Below, piece by piece: positions 1 to 6,389 of a stretch of 7,619 nucleotides of DNA (the stretch's first letter is position 1; each line of letters starts with the position of its first letter). Origin of the DNA: UBA6624 sp964517115 [NCBI: uncultured bacterium] (GTDB lineage Bacteria; UBP7; UBA6624). The notes beneath the pieces are model-generated. The model saw nothing but the letters and a program-made list of their open reading frames with translations. It ran no database searches and was not told the DNA's origin. Both the position numbers and the translations under genes were made by a program. The stretch covers positions 1-7,619 of the forward strand of contig CAZFBE010000037.1 of the NCBI GenBank assembly GCA_964517115.1, in the 5' to 3' direction.

Positions 1-914
1 GGACCTTCATCAGCAGCAACAACAAGAACTGCAATATCTGTAATTTTTGCACCTCTTGACCTCATTGAGGTGAAAGAACTGTGTCCAGGAGTATCTATAA
101 AAGTTATTTTTCTTCCATTTTTTGTAGAGGCCAAAGTTGCACCTATCTTTTGAGTTATAGCACCAAATTCACCTGAAGCAACAGAAGTTTCTCTTATGTA
201 GTCCAACAATGTTGTTTTCCCATGGTCAACATGCCCCATAACTGTGATGATTGGGATTCTTTCAGTCAAAGACTCTTCACTTATAGACGCTACTGGTTCA
301 TGTATTTTTTCATCAATTATCTTTATGTGGTCAATTTTCCAATTTTCAAGCAAAGAAGAAAGTTGTTCTTTGTTGGGTTTGTAATCTATATCAATTTGAT
401 CATCATCAAAAAAAGAAAAAATATTTGCTATTGGAATTCCTAAAAGCTTTGAAATACCTTTTATACTTAAGCCTAAATTGACAGAGCTTAATTCTTTGGA
501 GATCTCACTAACAGAGCTAGCTGTCTCGGTAAGCCTAACAGAGAAAGACTTAGCAACCCTTGAACCCAACTTAGTTGAACTTTTCTTATTTCCAAGCTGA
601 GCCAATCTCGCTTCTTTTTTTCGATCTTTTTTCTTTACCGGAGCAGTAGAAGACCCTGTTGAGGGTTTTTTTTGAAAACTTTTAGGGTTTTCTTTTTTCT
701 CTGAAGTTTTACCTTTAGGTTTTTCTGCTGTTTTCTGTTCTGCCTTTTTAGAATCTTCCTCTGGGCTTTTTCCCAAATAAGAAAGAACTTTTTTTACATC
801 TTCAGTTTCAATAATTGACATACTTGTGTTTACGTTTATGCCAATTTCTTTAGCCTTTAAAACTAAATCTTTAGAATCTAGATTTATTTTTTTTGCTAAT
901 TCAAAAACTCTCAT
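1..914 (-). CDS. infB: Translation initiation factor IF-2, N-terminal 304 residues (3' end cut by window edge)
   Basis: IF2 is the cytoplasmic GTPase that brings fMet-tRNA to the 30S subunit and promotes 50S joining. The frame opens with ATG at 914 and runs off base 1 without a stop. Residues 1-50 ([20 protein letters not shown]...) match the IF2_N helical domain. Residues about 52-110 are a Lys/Ser/Pro-rich linker, and about 150-200 may be a degenerate second IF2_N unit. The G domain then begins: G1 GHVDHGKT at 227-234, switch I GEFGAITQ at 248-255, and G3 DTPGH at 274-278, whose His is the catalytic one. The G1 position is close to that of the shorter Bacillus-type IF2. The start overlaps the nusA stop as ATGA (4 bp), with only a weak GAAGA-type binding site, so translation is probably coupled to nusA. 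Oddity: the usual switch I GEAGGITQ reads GEFGAITQ. G4, G5 and the C-terminal domains lie outside the window. Identification is certain. Confidence 0.97.
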   Translation of the reverse strand, partial: MRVFELAKKINLDSKDLVLKAKEIGINVNTSMSIIETEDVKKVLSYLGKSPEEDSKKAEQKTAEKPKGKTSEKKENPKSFQKKPSTGSSTAPVKKKDRKKEARLAQLGNKKSSTKLGSRVAKSFSVRLTETASSVSEISKELSSVNLGLSIKGISKLLGIPIANIFSFFDDDQIDIDYKPNKEQLSSLLENWKIDHIKIIDEKIHEPVASISEESLTERIPIITVMGHVDHGKTTLLDYIRETSVASGEFGAITQKIGATLASTKNGRKITFIDTPGHSSFTSMRSRGAKITDIAVLVVAADEG

Positions 915-2239
915 TCAGATTCTTCGTCTCCCGTCTCTTCAATTAATCCTAAATCGTGTAAAAATGTAACTAGTATTTGACTACCCAACTCACCCACTCC
1001 ATCCATCGCCTCCAAGTCACTTTCACTGAAAGTGAATAGATCTTTAACGATTTTTATGTTATTTTTTTCAAGAGAATCCATAAGCCATTTTGGAAATTGG
1101 AATGTTGCTTCGGTTAATTCTTTTTCGGGAAGAGTCTCAAAAGAAGTTGTATCCCATATATCTATAGACCAACCTGTTATCCTTGTTGCAAGACTCACGT
1201 TTTCGCCCTCACTCCCAATGGCTTTATTTTTTTCATCCATAGGGACAATCACAATTGCTTTTCTTTTTGGGTTATCTTCCTCTTCAGAATCTAAAGTCAA
1301 ATAATTTAGCAATCTCACACTATTAAAATCAACATTTACTGGCCTCATTGAATTTGCAATAAAGTGCCTTGGTCTTTCATCCCATTTCACAACATCAATT
1401 TTTTCTTGAGAAAGCTCCTTTATTACAGCTTGAATCCTTCTTCCTCCAGGCCCTATACACGCACCAAGAGGCTCCACTGAATCACTGTAAGAGTGAACAG
1501 CAACTTTTGCTCTATGCCCCGGTTTCCTAACAACTCTTTTTATCTCTATTACCCCATCCGAAACTTCCGGAATATTTTCCTCCATCAATAATCTTAAAAA
1601 TTCAGGATGTGTCCTAGAAAGAAGCAATTGAGGTCTTCCGGACCTGTCTTTAGCCACAGAATAAACATAAGCACGAACTCCACTCTTAAGTCTTTGTTTC
1701 CTAGATTCCCCAAATATCCTCTCTGATTTTCTTAATATTCCTTCTATTTTTCCAACCTCAACCCAGGCAGTATCTCTTATTGCTTTATATATCTCTCCAT
1801 AAACATTATTTCCTTCCATCTCTCCCGCCTTGGAATAGAGATTGTGCTTTTCGTAATCAGAAATACTTTCATCAAGGATAGTTAAAGATTTTCTAATAGC
1901 TATTCTGCTTAATTTTTGAAAATCTAAAGGATCTGGATAAAAAGCCCTAATAGGCAAATCTAAACCTTTTTTTCTAATTTCCTCAATCGATATTTCAAAC
2001 TCTTCATCTACAACTGTAGTGACTATTCTTTTTAATAAAAAAGCCTTTATTGTTCCTCTTATCAAATCAACATCAACCTTAAAATTCTCTGGTGCATTAT
2101 CTAGACCAAACTCACTAGAATAAGCAGACTCAAAAGCACTTCTCAAAGACTCTTTTAGTTCATTTTCGCTGATAGCTCTATTTTTTAATATATTGCTAAT
2201 TTCATCTTTTAGATCTATAAAATATGTTTTTTCACTCAT
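911..2239 (-). CDS. nusA: Transcription termination/antitermination protein NusA
   Basis: NusA binds RNA polymerase and nascent RNA and modulates pausing, termination and antitermination. The 442-residue product falls between the short Bacillus form (about 370) and the E. coli form (about 495). Residues 1-130 fit the polymerase-binding N-terminal domain and about 143-210 the S1 domain, ending in the family hallmark [14 protein letters not shown] at 205-218. KH1 has [14 protein letters not shown] at 259-272, and KH2 has [18 protein letters not shown] at 340-357. Residues 396-432 ([14 protein letters not shown]) look like one helix-hairpin-helix module, followed by an acidic tail (EETGDEESE). 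That resembles a single C-terminal acidic-repeat unit rather than the two of E. coli. The ATG at 2239 is well supported by AGGAG seven bases upstream, inside the end of rimP. It lies 3 bp after rimP and overlaps infB by 4 bp. No ylxR gene lies between nusA and infB. Confidence 0.97.
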   Translation of the reverse strand: MSEKTYFIDLKDEISNILKNRAISENELKESLRSAFESAYSSEFGLDNAPENFKVDVDLIRGTIKAFLLKRIVTTVVDEEFEISIEEIRKKGLDLPIRAFYPDPLDFQKLSRIAIRKSLTILDESISDYEKHNLYSKAGEMEGNNVYGEIYKAIRDTAWVEVGKIEGILRKSERIFGESRKQRLKSGVRAYVYSVAKDRSGRPQLLLSRTHPEFLRLLMEENIPEVSDGVIEIKRVVRKPGHRAKVAVHSYSDSVEPLGACIGPGGRRIQAVIKELSQEKIDVVKWDERPRHFIANSMRPVNVDFNSVRLLNYLTLDSEEEDNPKRKAIVIVPMDEKNKAIGSEGENVSLATRITGWSIDIWDTTSFETLPEKELTEATFQFPKWLMDSLEKNNIKIVKDLFTFSESDLEAMDGVGELGSQILVTFLHDLGLIEETGDEESE

Positions 2240-2242
2240 AAT

Positions 2243-2668
2243 TCAACTCCTATTCATGCCCTTCACGTTTTTCAATAGTTCAAATGGTATATAAAAAATA
2301 CCATTATTTGCCTCAACAACCAAACAGTTTTCATAACTTTTCAAAAATCCAAAAAATGCTTTTGAACTATTTTTCATTTTAAAAACAACCTCTTTTCCAA
2401 ACCAGCGTTGAAAATGTTTCGTTTTTGTCAAAACAGGCTCAACTCCGGGGGAAGAGACTTCGAGAAGTCCCTTTTCTAAAATATTTCCAATCGTAGAGTT
2501 TTTCAAAACTCTAGAGACTTTGACACAGTCATTTATGTTCACTGGACCATCTAAAAAAACAGTAAACTTCAAATTAGGACCGTTGCCCCTAATAGAAATA
2601 TCCCATATTGTATATCCCAAATCACCTATCTCTTTAGTAATGTTATCAATCAATCCGACTCTATCCAT
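2243..2668 (-). CDS. rimP: Ribosome maturation factor RimP
   Basis: RimP (YhbC/YlxS family) is a cytoplasmic protein needed for 30S subunit maturation. From the ATG at 2668 the product is 141 residues, slightly short for the family (about 150). The N-terminal alpha/beta domain shows the conserved pattern LGYTIWDISI near residue 20, then a VFLDGP strand and INDCVKVSR. The signature LEVSSPGVEP closes this domain. The shorter C-terminal Sm-like barrel includes WFGKEVVF and ends with YIPFELLKNVKG. A TTG at 2680 in frame would add four residues, but AAGGG (2681-2685) abuts it directly. The ATG lies 12 bases from that site and forms a TGATG overlap with the glycosyltransferase stop, so I chose the ATG. 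The position immediately before nusA is the usual one and supports the call. Likely translated by coupling with the upstream gene. Confidence 0.94.
   Translation of the reverse strand: MDRVGLIDNITKEIGDLGYTIWDISIRGNGPNLKFTVFLDGPVNINDCVKVSRVLKNSTIGNILEKGLLEVSSPGVEPVLTKTKHFQRWFGKEVVFKMKNSSKAFFGFLKSYENCLVVEANNGIFYIPFELLKNVKGMNRS
2246..2251 (-). promoter_or_regulatory. Strong ribosome binding site for nusA
   Basis: The minus strand reads AGGAGT, with AGGAG exactly seven bases before the ATG at 2239. The site uses the last sense codons of rimP (Arg-Ser before TGA). It is the clearest Shine-Dalgarno sequence in the window and fixes the nusA start. NusA can probably be initiated independently, not only by coupling to rimP. 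Confidence 0.85.
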
Positions 2669-3297
2669 CAGCTTAACCAACCCTTAATGACTTCCCAATA
2701 CATTCTTAATCTTTTTATTATTCCGACAATATAACCATGTTTTTTTTCTTTCGTTACCTGGCCTACTCCAAAAAGATCTATTTTCTTAACCTTCCAATTC
2801 TCTGTTTCTGCAAAATTGTTCAAAGCAGTTTCAAAACCATATCCAGTAACTTCATCAAAGGGGAAATTTTTTATTTTTTTAGAGAGTACAGCTCTTTGTC
2901 CAGATAACCCAGGAGCAATTATCTGAGCAAAATCAGTACCAACTTTTCCTCCTTTGAATATTCCAACAGACATATCGCAGTCTTTTTTTAAGACCGGATT
3001 GACAATTGAATCTATGTGGGAAGTCTCTAATCCAACAAGATCAGCATCTATAAATAATACACATTCATGCTTAACGCAAGCAAGACCCATATATATAGCT
3101 GAAGTTTTTCCTAGATTATCTGGAAGAGACATAACAAGAACCCCTGGAACTCTTTTAGCTGCTGCAGTCGTTCCATCTCTTGATCCATCATCAACAACTA
3201 TAACCTGATTCACTTTTTTGCTCTTTATTAAGGTATTTAAAACATGATTTATCCTTGGAGCTTCATTGTGTGCAGGAACAATTACTGAAACTTTCAT
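2668..3297 (-). CDS. Family 2 glycosyltransferase (GT-A fold), acceptor unknown
   Basis: This 209-residue protein is a GT2-type nucleotide-sugar transferase. The start MKVSVIVPAHNEAPRI is the typical first strand. VVDDGSRDGT at 34-43 holds the nucleotide-binding aspartates, LPDNLGKTSAI lies at 58-67, and FIDADL at 82-87 is the DXD metal site. A distal block SVGIFKGGK...LSGQRAVLSKK at 110-141 and VTGYGFETAL at 150-159 resembles a GT2 subgroup related to dolichyl-phosphate mannosyl and polyprenyl glycosyltransferases. I see no convincing transmembrane helix. A C-terminal basic, aromatic stretch (IIKRLRMYWEVIKGWL) could be an amphipathic membrane anchor. The gene overlaps rseP by ATGA and touches rimP by TGATG, so it is co-translated in the operon. 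It is not a standard member of this cluster. Sugar donor and acceptor cannot be read from the sequence; a polyprenyl phosphate acceptor is only an inference from family resemblance and the nearby uppS. Confidence 0.9.
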   Translation of the reverse strand: MKVSVIVPAHNEAPRINHVLNTLIKSKKVNQVIVVDDGSRDGTTAAAKRVPGVLVMSLPDNLGKTSAIYMGLACVKHECVLFIDADLVGLETSHIDSIVNPVLKKDCDMSVGIFKGGKVGTDFAQIIAPGLSGQRAVLSKKIKNFPFDEVTGYGFETALNNFAETENWKVKKIDLFGVGQVTKEKKHGYIVGIIKRLRMYWEVIKGWLS

Positions 3298-4778
3298 GAA
3301 GGTATCAACCTTGTTAAATCTCTTATTGTGACTACTAAAAACAAAATTATCAAAGCGTATCCTCCAACAGTTAACAAGGACTTAGTTATCTTTTCTCTAA
3401 AAATTTTCTTTTTTGACTTGGGGACAAAACTCTCTGATATTTCAATGACTATCCTCCCCCCATCAAGATTTGGGAAAAAAACCAAACACAAATTAAGAAG
3501 ACCCAAGTTAATTGAAAGCAAGGCCAAAAAACTCATTGCACTTTCCAATCCTTGACGAACAACCTCTGAAGAAATCGAAAGAATTGCAACAGGGCCTCCA
3601 ACATTGTCAAAAGCTTTTTTTTCAAACCTAAAAACACCTCCGACAAAATTAAAGATTTGCGCTATCGCAAAAGATGTATTTGACATTGCTGTCGAAACAA
3701 CATTCAAACCTTCAACTTTTTTTGTTTTAGCCTTAAAGGAAAAATGCTTCAAGAGTTCTGACCTTTCAAAATCCGTCCAATAGTTACGTCCTGTTTCTAA
3801 TTCGATATAAGACATTTGAATTTTTGAAGAAGAAATTGCAGAAATGTCTTCAAAAGATTTTTCTCCATCAATTGAAAATACGTTCTCAACAACCAGAGGG
3901 TCCCCTAAATAATCTTCAAGATCAGATCTTTTAACCTCTAAAACAGCCCTGTCTTTCATTACAACCCTTGCTTCATCACTCACGATTAAATCAAAGATAC
4001 TCTGAGTTAAAGGTACTTTCGCCAACTCTAAACCAGCCACCTTAAGAACCTCAACGCTACCACGATCAGGATCTAAAAAAATACTGTCTATTTGTGGCTC
4101 TACCCTAAAGCTAATAGCTGATTTTCCAACTTGGGGCTCGTAATAAATCGGACCCAAGGTTTGTCCCATCCAATCAAGATCAATACGTATTCTTTCAGAG
4201 TCAAACCTTGCTTCTTCAACTTTTGAAAAAAAATCTTTTTCATCAGGCCACTCAACTGCTTCAATTAATCTTGATTCTGTTGCAACGGCCCTGACGGTGG
4301 ACCCTTTTGGGGCTATCCCTGTTATGAACTCATTATCTATAACTTCATCAATTGTTATAAGCCTTTTCGGCTCTCCATACAAAAAAGCAATAACTACAAA
4401 AGCAAAAAATGCTAAAACAACGTTAGCCAAAGGTCCTGCAAACAAAATGAAAACTTTTTTAAACAAAGATATCTCGTTAAAGGACTTGCCCTTCTCTTGA
4501 GTTTTATTCTTAGGTTTATCATTATTATTTTTAGGCTCATCGTCTTCAACCATCCCCTTTATAAGGACATAGCCTCCAAGAGGAACAAGGTTTATCTTCC
4601 ATAAGGTTTCTTTTGATTGAAATTTAAATAAACACTTGCCAAAACCAACAGCAAATTCTTGGACACCAACACCAAATTTTTTTGCTGCAAGATAATGCCC
4701 TAACTCATGAATAAAAACAACAATGCTGAATATTAAAAGCGCTCCAAGGAAACTAAAAAACAAACTTAAATAACCCAT
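3294..4778 (-). CDS. rseP: RseP/RasP-family intramembrane zinc metalloprotease (site-2 protease)
   Basis: Site-2 proteases (M50B) cut single-pass membrane proteins such as anti-sigma factors within the bilayer. The first helix carries the zinc motif HELGH at 24-28, with Glu25 catalytic, followed by PLGGYVLIKG at 66-75. A polar Asn/Lys-rich cytoplasmic insert lies at about 78-99, and ISLFKKVFILFAGPLANVVLAF at 103-124 is the second conserved membrane block. Residues about 135-370 form a large extracytoplasmic region without a clear PDZ signature. GGPVAIL at 394-400 and SINLGLLNL at 422-430 lead to NLDGG at 437-441, with Asp439 as third zinc ligand, and a last helix lies at about 468-486. At 494 residues it exceeds E. 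coli RseP (450). The spacing Asn429-to-Asp439 is two residues longer than the usual NxxPxPxLDGG. The start is 2 bp after cdsA, with no good binding site, and the end overlaps the glycosyltransferase by 4 bp. dxr, often its upstream neighbour, is absent. Confidence 0.93.
   Translation of the reverse strand: MGYLSLFFSFLGALLIFSIVVFIHELGHYLAAKKFGVGVQEFAVGFGKCLFKFQSKETLWKINLVPLGGYVLIKGMVEDDEPKNNNDKPKNKTQEKGKSFNEISLFKKVFILFAGPLANVVLAFFAFVVIAFLYGEPKRLITIDEVIDNEFITGIAPKGSTVRAVATESRLIEAVEWPDEKDFFSKVEEARFDSERIRIDLDWMGQTLGPIYYEPQVGKSAISFRVEPQIDSIFLDPDRGSVEVLKVAGLELAKVPLTQSIFDLIVSDEARVVMKDRAVLEVKRSDLEDYLGDPLVVENVFSIDGEKSFEDISAISSSKIQMSYIELETGRNYWTDFERSELLKHFSFKAKTKKVEGLNVVSTAMSNTSFAIAQIFNFVGGVFRFEKKAFDNVGGPVAILSISSEVVRQGLESAMSFLALLSINLGLLNLCLVFFPNLDGGRIVIEISESFVPKSKKKIFREKITKSLLTVGGYALIILFLVVTIRDLTRLIPS
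3298..3312 (-). promoter_or_regulatory. Small hairpin covering the glycosyltransferase ribosome binding site
   Basis: The minus strand reads AAGGT-TGAT-ACCTT-C just before the ATG at 3297, a perfect 5-bp stem with a 4-base loop (3299-3312). The 5' arm holds AAGG, the only Shine-Dalgarno-like sequence before this gene, 11 bases from the ATG. The whole element is inside the last codons of rseP. A ribosome ending rseP would melt it, giving translational coupling. The stem is short, so this is a suggestion only. Confidence 0.35.
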
Positions 4779-4780
4779 AC

Positions 4781-5638
4781 TCAGCCATTAAAAAACAATT
4801 TAATCAAATAGTAACTTACGGGCAAAACAAATAAAAAACTATCCATACGATCCAAGATTCCTCCATGTCCAGGTATTGAATTTCCATAATCTTTCATAAG
4901 TTTTTCTCTTTTTAAAACAGAAAAAGCCAAATCTCCAAGTTGTGCAACAAAACCTAAAATCAAACCAATAAGCCACCAAGAAAATAAGTTTTCACCATCG
5001 CCCATTCCTGAAAGGTAAGCAAAGAGGCACATTCCAAAAGAAGAACCCAAAAGACCCCCTAACGTACCTTCCCATGTTTTTTTGCTTACATAAGATAAAT
5101 AATTATTTTTTCCAAAATATTTTCCAGAGAAAAAAGCAGCACTGTCATAAGCCCAAGCTCCAATCATTGGAACAAAAATTAGATAATTTCCTTTTTCTGG
5201 AAATAGAAAAGAACCTAAAGGGTGAAGTTTAAAGACGTAAGAGAGAAGCCCTGCTGTAAGAAAGATTCCAAAAAAAGTTATCGATATTTCAGAAATCTTA
5301 TATAGAGGTTTCTTTTGGACTGCTCTAACAATATTTGCTGTAGAAACTAAGAGTATATAAACTGTTGACAAAAGCCCTATGCTCTCGTATGTAAAATCTT
5401 GACTACTTTCAACAGAAAAAGCAATAATTATCATGATGGCAGCTAAGGGGTATCCAACTAGATCAAAAGTCCTTCCACCTTCAGCTCTTACTAACCTATA
5501 AAACTCTCTTAATCCACTGGCTGCAACCCACATGGTTGCAATTAATAATAATATCCCTCCCTCATTTAGTATTAATATTGTCAATATGCCTAAAGAAAAG
5601 CCATAAAGAAGCCTTTGCCTTAACTCCTGACTAAACAT
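4781..5638 (-). CDS. cdsA: Phosphatidate cytidylyltransferase (CDP-diglyceride synthase)
   Basis: CdsA is a polytopic inner-membrane enzyme that converts phosphatidic acid and CTP to CDP-diacylglycerol, the precursor of bacterial phospholipids. The product is 285 residues, of usual length, with about seven or eight hydrophobic segments. Residues 240-266 fit the family signature in full: SVLKR, four residues, KDYGNSIPGHGGILDRMD. Upstream, WAYDSAAFFSGKYFGK and SKKTWEGTLGG match the other conserved blocks, although the common SPKKTWEG has lost its Pro. I prefer the ATG at 5638, because AGAAGG lies seven bases before it. An in-frame ATG at 5644 would sit one base from that site and add only Met-Glu. 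The gene overlaps the end of uppS by 8 bp (14 bp with the longer start). It stands directly before rseP, as in many bacteria once dxr is removed. Confidence 0.96.
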   Translation of the reverse strand: MFSQELRQRLLYGFSLGILTILILNEGGILLLIATMWVAASGLREFYRLVRAEGGRTFDLVGYPLAAIMIIIAFSVESSQDFTYESIGLLSTVYILLVSTANIVRAVQKKPLYKISEISITFFGIFLTAGLLSYVFKLHPLGSFLFPEKGNYLIFVPMIGAWAYDSAAFFSGKYFGKNNYLSYVSKKTWEGTLGGLLGSSFGMCLFAYLSGMGDGENLFSWWLIGLILGFVAQLGDLAFSVLKREKLMKDYGNSIPGHGGILDRMDSFLFVLPVSYYLIKLFFNG

Positions 5639-6362
5639 TTCCATACCTTCTATCTCTTAAATTGAAACTACTTAAAATATCACAAAACTCATCTTGAGAA
5701 AATTCAGGCCAAAGGGTTTCTGTAAAAAAAAGCTCTGAATAAGCTATATCCCATAAAAGAAAATTAGATATCCTTTTTTCCCCGCCGGTTCTTAACAATA
5801 AATCAACTTCAGGAAGATCAGAAGAATGCATGTTCTTTTTAAAATCCAAATCATCTATTTTTGGAAAAACAAATTCCCCTTGTGAAGATGGTTGTGAATG
5901 GGATTTCAGATGATGCTGATCATTTAACATCTTGTTTACAGCCTTAACAATTTCATTTTTTCCTGAATAATTAACACAAACAGATAAGTTTAAATCTCTA
6001 TTACCCTTAGTTAAAGATTCTGCTTTCCTAATTATTTTTATCAAACCCTCCGGCAAATCTTTTTTATCCCCTATCATCCTAAACCTAATACCTTCTTTCA
6101 ACAAGAGGGGCAATTCTTCAGACAAGGATTTCACCATCAAGCTAAACAAACCTTTTTTCTCCTTGTCAGGCCTTGCCCAGTTTTCGGTTGAGAATGCATA
6201 AAGTGTTAGCCATCTAACTCCCAAATTTCCAGATTTTTTAATTATTGACCTGGCTGTAATTGCACCTTTTTTATGCCCTTCTAGCCTAGGCATATTTCTT
6301 TTTTTTGCCCACCTTCCATTTCCGTCCATAATAACAGCCACATGATTGGGAACATTTAACAT
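5631..6362 (-). CDS. uppS: Isoprenyl (undecaprenyl) diphosphate synthase
   Basis: This cis-prenyltransferase elongates farnesyl diphosphate with isopentenyl diphosphate to give the C55 carrier lipid for peptidoglycan and other glycans. The 243-residue protein has the catalytic motif MDGNGRWAKKR at 12-22 (Asp13), then GHKKGA at 29-34, YAFSTENWARP at 55-65, and RTGGEKRISNFLLWDIAYSE at 191-210. The last block supplies the diphosphate-binding arginines and the metal-binding Glu210. RTGG in place of RTSG is a known variant. A polar His/Ser/Gln-rich stretch at about 147-166 appears longer than usual for this loop. The ATG at 6362 has AGGA seven bases upstream, within an inverted repeat that spans the frr stop. 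The gap to frr is 12 bp, the longest in the window. Chain length cannot be told from sequence, but the operon position before cdsA supports the UppS role. Confidence 0.96.
   Translation of the reverse strand: MLNVPNHVAVIMDGNGRWAKKRNMPRLEGHKKGAITARSIIKKSGNLGVRWLTLYAFSTENWARPDKEKKGLFSLMVKSLSEELPLLLKEGIRFRMIGDKKDLPEGLIKIIRKAESLTKGNRDLNLSVCVNYSGKNEIVKAVNKMLNDQHHLKSHSQPSSQGEFVFPKIDDLDFKKNMHSSDLPEVDLLLRTGGEKRISNFLLWDIAYSELFFTETLWPEFSQDEFCDILSSFNLRDRRYGNV
5645..5651 (-). promoter_or_regulatory. Ribosome binding site that decides the cdsA start
   Basis: The minus strand reads AGAAGGT, lying in the last codons of uppS. Its AAGG core is seven bases from the ATG at 5638 but only one base from the ATG at 5644. 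Normal spacing therefore favours the second ATG, giving a protein beginning MFSQELRQ. Confidence 0.65.
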
Positions 6363-6368
6363 AAATAT

Positions 6369-6389
6369 ATCCTATTAATTATTTAGGAT
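6369..6389 (-). promoter_or_regulatory. Inverted repeat sequestering the uppS ribosome binding site
   Basis: On the minus strand ATCCTA (6384-6389) and TAGGAT (6369-6374) form a perfect 6-bp stem around the 9-base loop AATAATTAA. The 3' arm contains AGGA, the uppS ribosome binding site, seven bases from its ATG. The end of the loop is the frr stop codon TAA. A ribosome terminating on frr would open the stem, so the element may couple uppS translation to frr. It is not a terminator, as no U-run follows. The stem is AT-rich and weak. Confidence 0.4.

Noticed and set aside
222-443. Plus-strand open frame of 73 codons.
   Set aside because: It is antisense to the conserved G domain and central region of infB, has no ribosome binding site or family resemblance, and is rich in Phe/Tyr/Ile as expected for complement of AT-rich coding DNA.
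653-673. On the plus strand ACCCT-GTTG-AGGGT followed by a T run looks like an intrinsic terminator.
   Set aside because: The stem is only 5 bp, it lies inside the infB linker antisense to every gene, and there is no plus-strand gene to terminate. The bases are explained by the Lys-Pro-Ser-Thr-Gly codons.
1174-1222. KH2 loop of NusA reads GSEG, with an acidic residue that could weaken RNA binding.
   Set aside because: The loop is variable in the family and forms such as GREG are common, so this is not evidence for lost function.
2678-2680. TTG start for RimP.
   Set aside because: It directly abuts the AAGGG site and leaves no spacing. The ATG at 2668 gives a TGATG overlap and a normal N-terminus.
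2954-3208. Plus-strand open frame of 84 codons, with others at 1032-1304, 3328-3555 and 4297-4500.
   Set aside because: All lie antisense within well-identified genes (glycosyltransferase, nusA, rseP) and show no domain or start signal.
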